From assembly GCF_032854445.1 (NCBI RefSeq), contig NC_088300.1, positions 77,615,966-77,679,965 of the forward strand: a DNA stretch of 64,000 nt, given 5' to 3'. How positions within the stretch are numbered: the stretch's first letter is position 1; each line of letters opens with the position of its first letter. The notes below the pieces were generated by a model. That model was not told where the DNA came from. It saw only the letters and a list, made by a program, of their open reading frames with translations, and made no database searches. The position numbers and the translations under genes are program-made. This document shows positions 23,601 through 36,300 of the stretch, one piece after another. The stretch is from Liolophura sinensis (lineage: Eukaryota; Mollusca; Polyplacophora; Chitonida; Chitonidae).

Positions 23601-24177
23601 CCATGGGTTCTATTATATACTCGGATGCTACAACTGGACTTAAAAACTAGCACCCATAAATACATTAACACAATGCCTTTTACACATAAAATACTGTGCG
23701 CTATTGAAGATTTCTTTTCACAAAGGCCTGCTGGCTATTACCTGGTCCTGCTGTTTTTCATGATGCCATTAATTATGTTCACAAAACTGTGTGTAAAAAT
23801 CTTTTCCAGGTTGTGTAAGATCACGCAATTTCTGGAGACAAATGTCTGTTCAAAGTTTTGAGATAGTAGCCCTTGACATATAGGGCAGGTCTTCCCTCCA
23901 AAAAAGTAATTTACCAACACTGAGTAAAAGTATGCAGCTTGATTTTCACTTGATACTGAGATACAGTAGGTTAAAAATTATGCCAATGATCCTAGTTACC
24001 CCAGCTAATTTTCAGGTAAAAGCTTAAATCATAAATGCAGGTGTATATACAGATGTAGGCTTATACTACTTGTCATACCCTTTCACTCTGTTCATACGGT
24101 CCCCACGTCTTTCATATGTACACATCACTTAAAAATGGTCACATAAACTGCTATATCTCTAGAGTTTGATATAGAGT
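20691..24177. other. interval between the distal and proximal GNS-B terminal exon pairs
   Basis: It has no sulfatase exon on either strand. It contains a 22-bp repeat (CAACATTTTGTCATGGTACC) at about 21218-21300, a three-copy ~105-bp repeat at about 21455-21765 (CACTGTGTCAGTGTCTGAAG, ACCAAATACATGATC), and a type II SINE at 23155-23330. ORFs here, including one of 128 codons at 23475-23861, match nothing known. I see no AATAAA or ATTAAA on the minus strand within about 500 nt downstream of the proximal stop at 24178. Confidence 0.5.
23155..23330 (+). mobile_element. tRNA-derived SINE, type II, 5' truncated
   Basis: It contains the reverse complement of the type II body: GTCAGCAACCTGCAGATGG, CCTCCCACCATAATGTTGG, TAAGTGAAATATTCTTGAGT, ending in an AAATAAATAAGTAAATA tail. 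It sits in the interval between the two terminal exon pairs of GNS copy B. Confidence 0.7.
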
Positions 24178-24357
24178 TCAATACCAGTCCCCACCCGTGG
24201 ATAGATGGGGAATAACTTTGCGACAGGTAGGTCCCGAGCACAGGGATAATTCTGCCAATAGTTTATTATACTTCTGAACTTTCTTGGGATCAATCTGCTT
24301 CACTATGTTTTTCAACTCATCAGGATCTTTTCTTACATCATAGACCTCGATGAAGTT
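24178..24357 (-). CDS. GNS: proximal terminal exon 12 of GNS copy B
   Basis: It encodes [17 protein letters not shown] and [10 protein letters not shown] before the stop at 24178. CSGPTC is the same as in human GNS, so this is the more conserved of the three terminal exons in the window. The acceptor is TTTTGCAG. It pairs with exon 11 at 24673-24783 ([16 protein letters not shown]). Confidence 0.93.
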   Translation of the reverse strand, partial: NFIEVYDVRKDPDELKNIVKQIDPKKVQKYNKLLAELSLCSGPTCRKVIPHLSTGGDWY

Positions 24358-27300
24358 CTGCAAAAAATGGTGCAGACATCTAAAGTAACCAAACTTACAT
24401 GTATTTACATTGATTTTAATTAAATTTTGTGAGATGCCAATTATTTAAATGTAATGCCTCTGGAAATAACTTAAATTTATAAACTGTGCAGAATACTTCC
24501 AGGTAAATCTATAAATTGAAGGTTAGAGAGTAACTGAAAATTTCATTTCCTGAAAAAAAAAGGCTTCCAAGCAAAACGAACAGATGTGACAAACTTTTTT
24601 GTGCATACATGTAAGCTTTATTTCTGATTTGGTTCAAACAACATGCAGTGGAAAAAAGGAGTATTGCATTACCTGATCATCTGCCATTTCACAGTACTTC
24701 ATACTGCTCTTAGAATTGATAGATCTCAGACAACCAAACGAGTTGTTACGGGAGTCCTCACAAACACAATCGCTGGAACATATCTGCAAAACAAACAGAC
24801 AGGCCATCAATCACATGACGCTCAACCTATCAAGCAATCCTTACATCACTCAGCAATAATCAAGGTGGTAACGCTTGCCTAAAACTTTAGACTCTAACCG
24901 TTGAGAAACTGTCCACAATAAATTGTTATTTTTGTCACGAAGCAGTCAATAAATATTTTCATGCACTTTAAATACTTAAACTAATCAGAATACTTTGTAA
25001 CTAATGGTATAGCAGATGAAAAACTGCTGTGATTATAGATTATAGATCTATTTTTTATTTAAATTAAAACCCATCATAAAGGAGAATATACCGACCTTTC
25101 AAGGTAGTATATACTAGGTGTTTACACAGGAACTGCTATTGTAAATAACAAAAAGACATGTTATCACTCTACAGCAGGCAATGGGTAGAACAAGTGAGAA
25201 GGTTTGGCAGATTAGGGGAGCCGTTTTGGCATAGGGATCTTGGTGGGTGACTCCACAGTGACAAAGCATAAGGGGAACAGAAGCCATGTGTCCAAGTGCA
25301 AGGTCGGGTGGATTTCACCTGTGACACCTTATTTAGCCTGCTACCCAGTGCCAGGAACCTTCTGGTAATACTTACTTCTCTTTCTTGTGTTATTCTCAGA
25401 TACTCTGTAATACAACCTGCCGAAGATCTCTGTACCCTTAGCAATGTCGCGTCTACTATCACTATATTGCCACTATATTTATTCCACCAGCCCTATGTAT
25501 TAAGCAAGGCATCTTTTAAGAATGCACAAAATATCATGATGGCTGGATTAAAACTTTAAATCAGTTCTCAAAGGCTATAGTGTTTGTAAGATTTTCACTT
25601 AGCTGATCAATGAATTACAGGCTGTGATATTAAAACTGAAAAATGTTAACCTGTAATCGCAGTTAATATGCGAGATTTGGAACTGATTTTCAACAGGACA
25701 ATAACACAAGACAGGACTGTCAAAGTTTACATAGCATTAGTTATGAATTTAGAACCACTGATACCACATCAAATAGTACTGAAAGGTTTGTCAAGTCACT
25801 AATGATTACTGTTTTAAGTGACTGCAACTGACTGTAGGGTCTAAATAAAGCCTTAAAAAGGTAAAGTACATTTTCGTATGTATCTGTATAGATTTTATGT
25901 GAGTGGAAATCACGGGGTGTCCATGCTGCCAACTTGTCGTTGTCATATTAAGATCATATTAACATTACATGATTATTGTTAAAGATGTATTAGTATTCCC
26001 CTATCCGGAGACACCACATACACATCAGTGTAGGCTTACATTCACATCCATGTAGCAGAGAGTTTAAGTGACCACACACTTACGTAGGCATACAAACACA
26101 TCAGTGTACCAGAGAGTCACAGTCACCATACACATCAATGTAGCAGAGAGTGAGTGAGTGAGCGAGTGCTTGTTGTTTAACGTCGTACTTAGCAATTTTT
26201 CAGTCATATGACGATGAAGTAATCCTTTGAGTGCATGTAATGTGCCTTCTTGTTGCAGGACAGATTTCCAATGCTCTTTTATCTAGTGCTGCTTCACTGA
26301 GACGCCACACTGAAGGCATGTAAGCTGCACACCCGAGCCATTATACTGATACGGGTCAACCAGTTCTTGCAATTCCCCTTCGTGCTGAATGTGAAGCGAG
26401 GAAGTTACAACTTCCTCTTTTAAGGCTTTTGGTGTGACTCAATCCAGGATTGACCCTGGATCTACCACTCCTGAGGCAGAATGTAGCAGAGAGTCTCAGT
26501 CACCTTACGTGTATGTATGTACAGTACATATATGAAAACAGTGTCATACTGATACAGTATGTAGATACAAAGTAGAGTTCAGTGTCTGAGAGATGCTAGA
26601 CATGTGTACATACACAATGCAGTAGACAGTCTGAGTCATCATACACGTATCTGAGTACACAATGCTACCTGTCTTTGATGTATGTATAGGATCTGCTCAC
26701 TCACCATAACATCTTGGTTGTAGAGGTTAGGACAGCCTGGGATATTAATTGTATACTCTCCAACATGCTCCACCAGGAATGTGTCACGGAACGATAGGCT
26801 CTTGTTACTCTTGTCCATCAGAACTTTGGCCATTGACATTCCGTCCATATCAACAGGGGGAGATAACCCTGCTAACTCCACAAATGTTGGTGCAAAATCT
26901 ATATTTAACATGATTTCCTGAAAAAACAAAACAAAAAAAAAAATGTAAATTATCAACAATGTTTGGTAATAAGACAAAGAACCAACCATTACAATATGGA
27001 TAATCCTTGCATAATTTATCCACAAAAGTTTTAAGGGGCAAATAAATATGCAATTTAAACAAAATGAAGATCAACAATTTCATAAAAAAGACACCAGAAA
27101 ATTATGGAACATATGTGTACAGGCAGTTCATTTTAATTTTCCCGTAGCTGGAAATGGAATTGTTAGGGAACCCTGCTTGAAAATCACCTGGCTGACAACC
27201 ACATGAGCTGGGTGGTTAGCCAGTTTCCAACTGGCTTTCCTGCTAAATACATCAATGGAAAGTCAAATGTCTTCCTTTTTTGGTTGTAATAAAACAATAC

Positions 27301-30300
27301 AAAAGAAATACCTGTCCATGATTTAAAAAGAGCCTATTTTCCATGTACTTATATGGCAAAACTGATCAAATCTTTGAAAAGGTAAAAATAATTGCTGCTA
27401 CATAAGTTTCCATGGATGTCTACAGATCACCTTTGGCTGCAATTTCTGTACACCATACAGCCTATTTAAGGTGTTAACCATATCAGAAATACAAATTACA
27501 GAAGGCTATTCACAACTGAGCTCACCTCCCTAACCTGCCCTGCAGCTATACCAGGCCCCCTCACCATCAATGGCACCCGGATGTCAAACTCATACAACTG
27601 GCGCTTGTCAATCGGCAGAGAAAACTGACCTGAGATCATCATCAGAAGAAATATCATCCATCTCGTTTGTTATAAACACAAATAATGTAGTCATCCAAAA
27701 TCCACTATTTTGTGTGGTAATGTAATACAAATAAATCACCTACTATAACATATATAAACACACTATCATAATTTATTTCTATTTAGTTTCGGTAAAATTT
27801 TCCTGATGTGACATGTTAATATTAGTTACTAGTTAGTCAGTGATAGGATACAGAAACACACTGTACATGGTGTCAGTAACCCACCTACTGGGCAGGGTGT
27901 TAGCCGTGTAACAAATTTATCCTCCAAACGATCCATCAGTTCAGTGCACAAGATCAATATATCCACATATTGCTTCGGCAAATTTTCACGTCCAAAAAAG
28001 GGAGATAACCCAGTCAACAGATGCATATGCCAAGGGCTTGAAGATATGGGAACATATATGTCTCCCAAGGCAACTGTCCAATTACCACTTTTGTCTGATC
28101 TCTTATGGTATGTTGACTCAGTCAGATATGATGTCCAGTAAGGCAACATTTGAAAATATGGCCACTTTTGTAGCTATACATCAAGGTTACTAGCATACCT
28201 TGTGGTGTGATAACAGGAAAAAAGAGGAATGGCAGAAAGCATTTACTTCTATATTATCCTATAAAACTTACAATGACAGTTTTGATGCACTGCAATTTTC
28301 AACAAAAATTAGAAAATCTTGATCCTTATCATTTAACCCTGCTTTTAAGACACAGGGGCATTTACACTGGTGTAGCTCTTTAAACAAAGTGGTTTCAACA
28401 AACCGTCACCTGTAATTTTAGTCTTTCTAACATGGATGTATGTGTGCATTCAGTTGAAAAACAGAATCCATACTTGTAACAAAAATTTAATTTGTACTTA
28501 CCCAAGTGGAATCCATTGTCACCTGTGAAGAAGATATAGGTGTTATCCAGCAAACCTTTCTGCTGTAATGTGTTCACCACATCTTCCACCATGTCATCGA
28601 CAGACAACAGGGTCCTCCATCTGTACAACAGTCAGAAATACATTATAATCCTATCTCACCCTTACCATGTCATCTACAAAAAGGGTCTTCCATCTGTACC
28701 AGAGTCAGAAATACATTACAGTCCTATCCCCACTCTCACCATGTCATCGACAGACAGCATTGTCCTCCATCTATACAAGTGAGAAATACATTACAGTCCT
28801 ATCCCCACTCTCACCATGTCATCTACAGACAGCATTGTCCTCCATCTGTACAACACTGAGAAATACATTACAGTCCTATCCCCACTCTCACCATGTCATC
28901 TACAGACAGCATTGTCCTCCATCTGTACAACAGTCAGAAATACATTACAGTCCTATCTCACTCTCACCATGTCATCTACAGACAGCATTGTCCTCCATCT
29001 GTACCATAGTGAGAAATACATTACAGTCCTATCTCACTCTCACCATGTCATCTACAGACAGCATTTTCCTCCATCTGTACAAGTGAGAAATACATTACAG
29101 TCCTATCTCACTCTCACCATGTCATTTACAGACAGCATTGTCCTCCATCTGTACCACAGTGAGAAATACATTACAGTCCTATCTCACTCTCACCATGTCA
29201 TCTACAGACAGCATTGTCCTCTATCTGTACCACAGTGAGAAATACATTACAGTCCTATCTCACTCTCACCATGTCATCTACAGACAGCATTGTCCTCCAT
29301 CTGTACAAGTGAGAAATACATTACAGTCCTATCCCCACTCTCACCATGACATCTACAGACAGCATTGTCCTCCATCTATACAAGTGAGAAATACATTACA
29401 GTCCTATCCCCACTCTCACCATGTCATCTACAGACAGCATTGTCCTCCATCTGTACAACAGTCAGAAATACATTACAGTCCTATCCCCACTCTCACCATG
29501 TCATCTGCAGACAGCATTGTCCTCCATCTGTACAACAGTCAGAAATACATTACAGTCCTATCTCACTCTCACCATGTCATCTACAGACAGCATTGTCCTC
29601 CATCTGTACAACAGTCAGAAATACATTACAGTCCTATCCCCACTCTCACCATGTCATCTACAGACAGCATTGTCCTCCATCTGTACCACAGTGAGAAATA
29701 CATTACAGTCCTATCTCACTCTCACCATGTCATCTACAGACAGCATTGTCCTCCATCTGTACAAGTGAGAAATACATTACAGTCCTATCTCACGCTCACC
29801 ATGTCATCTACAGACAGCATTGTCCTTCATCTGTACCACAGTGAGAAATACATTACAGTCCTATCTCACTCTCACCATGTCATTTACAGACAGCATTGTC
29901 CTCCATCTGTACCATAGTGAGAAATACATTACAGTCCTATCTCACTCTCACCATGTCATCTACAGACAGCATTGTCCTCCATCTGTACAAGTGAGAAATA
30001 CATTACAGTCCTATCTCACGCTCACCATGTCATCTACAGACAGCATTGTCCTTCATCTGTACCACAGTGAGAAATACATTACAGTCCCATCTCACTCTCA
30101 CCATGTCATTTACAGACAGCATTGTCCTCCATCTGTACAACAGTCAGAAATACATTACAGTCCTATCCCACCCCACCACATCATCTACAGACACCAGGCT
30201 CCTCCATCCGTACAATGGGATTCAAAGATGGTGGCTGGAGTTCAAATTTATCCAGCTTCCACCAGTTTCATGCTTGCCAGGATTTACCTGGGATGACACA

Positions 30301-33300
30301 CAAGGACATCTATCTGCAATTGATAGCTGAGACAACTATGAGTACGAACAGACACATCATTTGGCGGCCAACAGTAGTGTATTGAAGCCAGCACGGAAAG
30401 TACAGAGGTCTTCAAGGTAAGTTCATGGATCAAGACAAGGCTGTGATAGTATACGTAATCACAGCCCTACAGAGCTATGTGTGGCAGTGCCTTTGCATAA
30501 TCCTTCAAACTCATGTCTTATCATTTATCTACATCTAAATAAAATCACATATTTATATTACTGTAAGGATTCTGTAAGCCTCATATGAAAAGAACTAAAA
30601 ACAATAAACCTAAAACGTTCAGGACAGATTTGGGCATCAGCGGGTTGCAGAGTTTTCACTGTAGGCTACTTCTGGTGGACGGACACATAGCCTGGAGTAT
30701 TTTTTTTTGAATTTGAGTGGTGTGTTAAAGAAGTTTTCAAGATTAGCCTACATTAATGATTGTGTGCAGACATAATTGCTGACCAAAATGCCACCGGGGA
30801 AGATATACAGAAGAGGGATTTACACAGAAACAGTGAATCCAGCCCAAGCACTTTTGAGATATTATTTCTACTGTTTAAGATTTTCCAAACCATATAGTGT
30901 GTGTCAGTTGATAAAGTTTGACACTTGTGAGTATTATTTACTTATTCCAATACAACATGCCTATTGCTCTTCAATCTTGGCAAAGTTTCACAGCTGGACA
31001 CTAAGCCTGCATGAGTTCTTCTCCCAAGTCTGCATGAAACTTCTGAGTATTTTAATTAAGCCTACAATAATCCATTTTGCTGTTGCTGCTAACACCCATC
31101 ATATTTTTTACACAAATATAGCATATACCAAGACATTACTGTCCAAACCGAAAAAAAAAAACAACCCGTAAAACATATGTTATTGATACACATACAAGCT
31201 ATTCATATACGTTTTGCTTCAACTTTTATTCAAGTTCACAAAAAAAAATTTGATATCAGATTTCATCTGGGTGTTGGTTCAAATAATGTATTGTTTAGCA
31301 TAAATTAACAGAGTGGAACTATTTCCATGAAGGCATTTTGTAGTCAAAAAGAGTCAGTAAAGAAAATACTAAGGCAGCCTAAAGTACACTGTGTCTGGTA
31401 CGTGAAAAATTCAAATAAAGTATATTGATGCAAATGGAAAATTATTTCTTTTTCTGTGAGGAAAACTCTTTCTTCATACTTTTGGTATGTGGGTGCTTTT
31501 CATACATCGTTTGGTACAAACTACAAATTCTCCACAAAGATATATTATACAGACAAAATCTAACTTGTCCTTCAACGTGTTTATCATTTTTTACCACGTT
31601 TGTACATTTGTACAAATTTGTATTGTATTACCGTGTTGTTGTTGGTTGCACAGCACGTCAGCGTCAAAGCGTCAATTTTGTCTGCTAAATTACTGAGTGG
31701 CAGATAATTTTTCACTGGCAACGACTCCCACAACAAGGAAAACCTTCTACGGAAGAAACAAAAGACATCTGTCCAACTTTAAAGGAGATGAAGAATGCAG
31801 AATTAGCTTTAGCAGTCATGGTGATCCAGTACAAATCTCGTCTGGACTCTCTACTTTAATAGAAGGTTGCCATGTTGCAATCAAAAAGACACACATCAGA
31901 TATTTTACATCAGTTTCATGTATGGTGATAGTCTTTCAAAAATCATTCTCACGAAGAACTAAATTTTTCAGCACGTTAGCGTGTAGGCATAACAATTCTC
32001 AGCCACTTATGTGTGATCAGTCACAGTGGACGGATCACTGACTGTGCAGGTGACTGTCTGTCCCAGAGCTCTCTACAAACCCTCTACAAACTCTCTAAAA
32101 GACCCCTAGGATCATGCTAATCTCCTGCCTGGTTTTGACTTTCAGCCTGAGCTGTACTGTACATGAATCGCCTTATACTGTGCTATACTTACCTATTTCT
32201 CCTCTCCGGCCATACGTGGGAAGGTCGGAGAAATATTCTTGATTATGGCGTAAAACACTAATCAAATAAATAAATAAATAAATAAATAAGTAAATTTACC
32301 TATTTCTGAAGGCGTCGTCAGCCATATCTACAGACTCCTGACTCATGGGAGATTTGGCAGCTCGGATCAACCAGTGTTTGTCCTAACAACCAAAACATGA
32401 ATGAATCAACATTTATTTATCATCTTTGACTTATTTTTAGCAGCAAAGTCTGTGTTGTTTGTTAATGTACGTTTATCTATTTTACTGACATATGAGGATT
32501 ATAATAGAGCTGTGTTACATAATATTATTTTATCCAGATGCATTTCTGTAATCAGTTCTTGTAACTCTGAACAATCTGTTTAAAATACCTTTCACCAAAA
32601 TAGCTGACAAACAAAAGCACAGAATATTTACAGTTCCATGAACATTGTAGCTGCCGTTTCTTGGAGCTTTCAAATCAGAAAAGTTCTTGGCATACTGGGG
32701 GGCGGGGGTGAAGGGGGCGTGGCATGCTGGGGTGGACAGCATCATGAAGAATGGGTCGTTCTCTGTCTGGTAATTCAGAAACTCTATGCCTCTTCTGTGC
32801 TGTAAAGTGAAAATTAGCAGAAGTATGTTTTGGTAGATTTATGCACTTTGTACGACACATATGCTGTTCAAACTATTAGCATAGCAGTGTATTCAAGTGG
32901 ACCAGGGGTGGTCTGAGTGTTTTTCTTTTTTGCTTTTTACTGGCATTACAAATTTACATTATACATTACTTTATGTAAAGCATCTGTGTGAAGCTACAAA
33001 TGACTTACTATAACATCTGTCAGGTAATCCTTCTCATAGTCTTTCCCATGCTTCTCCATAGTTCCATTGACTGACAGGGCGTAGTTATAATACCTGGAGT
33101 TACCCACCTACAAGGAGATACATTCTCAAACTTCTCTCACAAGTCTTTGTTTGATTGATTGACTGGTGTTTAATATAACTGTAGTATTTAAGGGTTTTTC
33201 CACTTATATGACAATGGTCAGGTTTATAGGGAGAGGAAGCCAGAGTGCCCGCAGTACAGCACTGACCTTTGCCGGGCACCTGACAAACCTCTTGAATGAA

Positions 33301-36300
33301 GCAAAGAATGCAACCTGACTGGTCAAGAACTTGACAGATGCTGTACACCACAGGTGTATAAAGCATCCTCTAAAATACTTAATCTTTGTATACATCACGT
33401 CCATGGATGTTTGATGGAGTAATGGACACAGTAATGAGAAGAAAATATAAATATAAAACAGCTGATAACTGACTTATTATTGTAACACCCAAATTCAATG
33501 ACATGCCCCTCACTATCAACTCTCAGTAAGACTTGGTGACAGGCAAAATGTTGGCTGTCAAAAATGGCATGGAACAGGCTACCGGCAGTGGATCAGCTTG
33601 TATTACAGGGGTAGGGGAACTTATGGACTGTCCATGTGACTTCAATGATCAGGTTAACAAATTTGCATTGTGATTAATAAAGACAACAGGCTGCATTTTG
33701 CTATTATTTCCAGCAACAGAAGTTGAGGCAATTTCAAGGCATTTAATTCCTTGCCAAAAATTTAGACCTCTGAATATGTCATTTACTAAAGCAGGTAATA
33801 AAGTCCAAACAAAGGCTGTGGTACCTTCACAAGAATTGTTCACACAAGCCAAGGGGAGGTAATTCTGACTTACCAGTCCCACCCACCAATCCCACCCTGG
33901 GGGCACATGCTGAACACCTCCTGTTTGAGGGAATCCATACTGTAAGCAAATCAAACATTTTTACTTGTGTCAAAGCTGCTTATAACTGACTGTATGCTTC
34001 AGGGTACAAATTTACACATTGGTTGATTGGGATATCACTGTCCATTTGGTTTATGAATTGGTAACTAAAACAAAAACATGGATACTTTACTAACTGACAA
34101 ATTAACTCCATGTATCCAGTTTTAAAACAGAACAAATGTAAATTAGATGTACATTTACTTTGCCTTCTCTTCTTACTTTGTGACAATGATATAGTGAAAT
34201 AATGCTGTTGTGGCCTGGCACATTCCTTCAATCTCTCAGTATTTCTTCCCTTGTGTCTACAGTATATTTCACATTTAAAATTCAATACCTGATTGAGATA
34301 TTTTCCAGAGAAGAAGGTGTTGTATCCTTGGCTCTTTATTTTGGTGATAAAAGCTTCTTTCTCTGGGCCTGCCTGCCAGGCTGGGCTGCTACAGTTCCCA
34401 GCCACAGAGTTGTTGAGAGCATTGTGGTTGTGGATATACTTGCCTGTGAATATACTGGAGCGACTCGGACAACATAGCGGACTGGTCACAAACTATGAAG
34501 AGAATAACCACTATGATCAAACTTACCGGACACTGTCACATGGTACTAAGCAGCTGCCACACGCTACTAAGCAGCTGTCACACTGTACTATGCAGCTGTC
34601 ACAAGGTACTATGCAGCTGTCACACAGTACTATGCAGCTGTCACATGGTACTAAGCAGCTGTCACACTGTACTAAGCAGCTGTCACACTGTACTAGGCAG
34701 CTGCCACATGGTACTATGCAGCTGTCACATGGTACTATGCAGCTGCCACACATTACTAAGCAACTGTCACACATTACTAAGCAGCTGTCACTGTACTAAG
34801 CAGCTGTCGCACAGTATTAAGCAGCTGCCACATGTTACTAAGCAGCTGTCACACGTTACTAAGCAGCTGTCACATGGTACTAAGCAGCTGTCACAAGGCA
34901 CTATGCAGCTGTCACACTGTACTAAGCAGCTGTCACATGGTAGTATGCAGCTGTCACACGGTACTAAGCAGCTATCACTGTACTAAGCTGCTATCACACA
35001 GTACTAAGCAGCTGTCACCCTGTACTATGCAGCTGTCACACTGTACTAAGCAGCTGTCATACAGTACTAAGCAGCTGTCACACTGTACTAAGCAGCTGTC
35101 ACACAGTACTAAGCAGCTGTCACACTGTACTATGCAGCGGTCACACTGTATTATGCAGCTGTCACAAGGTACTATGCAACTGTCACACGGTACTAAGCAG
35201 CTGTTGCATGGTAGCATTCAGCTGTCACACGCTACTAAGCAGCTGTCACATGTTACTAAGCAACTGTCACAAGGTACTATGCAGCTGCCACGTTACTAAG
35301 CAGCTGTCACACTTTACTAAGCAGCCGTCACACGTTACTAAGCAGCTGCCACACATTACTAAGCAGCTGTCACACTGTACTAAGCAGCTGTTACATGGTA
35401 CTAAGCTGCTGTCACAAGGTACTATGCAGCTGCCACACGTTACTAAGCAGCTGTCACACATTACCAAGAAGCTGCCACACATTACAAAGCAGCTGTCACA
35501 TGGTACTAAGCAGCTGTCACACATTACTAAGCAGCTGCCACATGTTACTAAGCAGCTGTCATACATTACTAAGTAGCTGTCACATGGTACTAAGCAGCTG
35601 TCACACATTACTAAGCAGCTACCACATGTTACTAAGCAGCTATCATACATTACTAAGTAGCTGTCACATGGTACTAAGCAGCTATCATACATTACTAAGT
35701 AGCTGTCACATGTTACTAAGCAGCTGTCACACATTACTAAGCAGCTGCCACATGGTACTAAGCAGCTGTCACACATTACCAAGAAGCTGCCACACATTAC
35801 TAAGCAGCCGTCACACTGTACTATGCAGCGGTCACACTGTATTATGCAGCTGTCACAAGGTACTATGCAACTGTCACACGGTACTAAGCAGCTGTTGCAT
35901 GGTAGCATTCAGCTGTCACACGCTACTAAGCAGCTGTCACATGTTACTAAGCAACTGTCACAAGGTACTATGCAGCTGCCACGTTACTAAGCAGCTGTCA
36001 CATGGTACTAAGCAGCTGTCACACATTACTAAGCAGCTGTCACATGTTACTAAGCAGCTGTCATACATTACTAAGCAGCTGTCACAAGGTACTAAGCAGC
36101 TGTCACACAAAATGATTCAAGATTACACATATGACAGAAGAATAACATCACATATATTTAAACGATGGTAGATCATCTCTTTTGTTGCTGGCAAAAAATA
36201 AACATAAATATTCAAAATAAAGAAACAGTAAGTAACAAAAAAATATTTTGACAGTTTAATATTAAATGCATTCTTCTCTTGTAACAAAATATCACAGTTC

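Noticed and set aside
23475-23861. 128-codon plus-strand ORF between the two GNS-B tails
   Set aside because: There is no recognised motif and no splice context, and AT-rich DNA of this length often contains such ORFs.
31600-32041. Possible transposase (THAP- or P-element-like) fragment
   Set aside because: Only a vague resemblance around VVVGCTARQ; no zinc-binding pattern could be completed.
34293-36171. Cysteine-rich heptad ORFs (CDSCLVM type) on both strands
   Set aside because: They are by-products of the 21-bp repeat. They look like cysteine-rich or antifreeze-like proteins but have no signal peptide or intron logic and lie in intron 2 of GNS-B.
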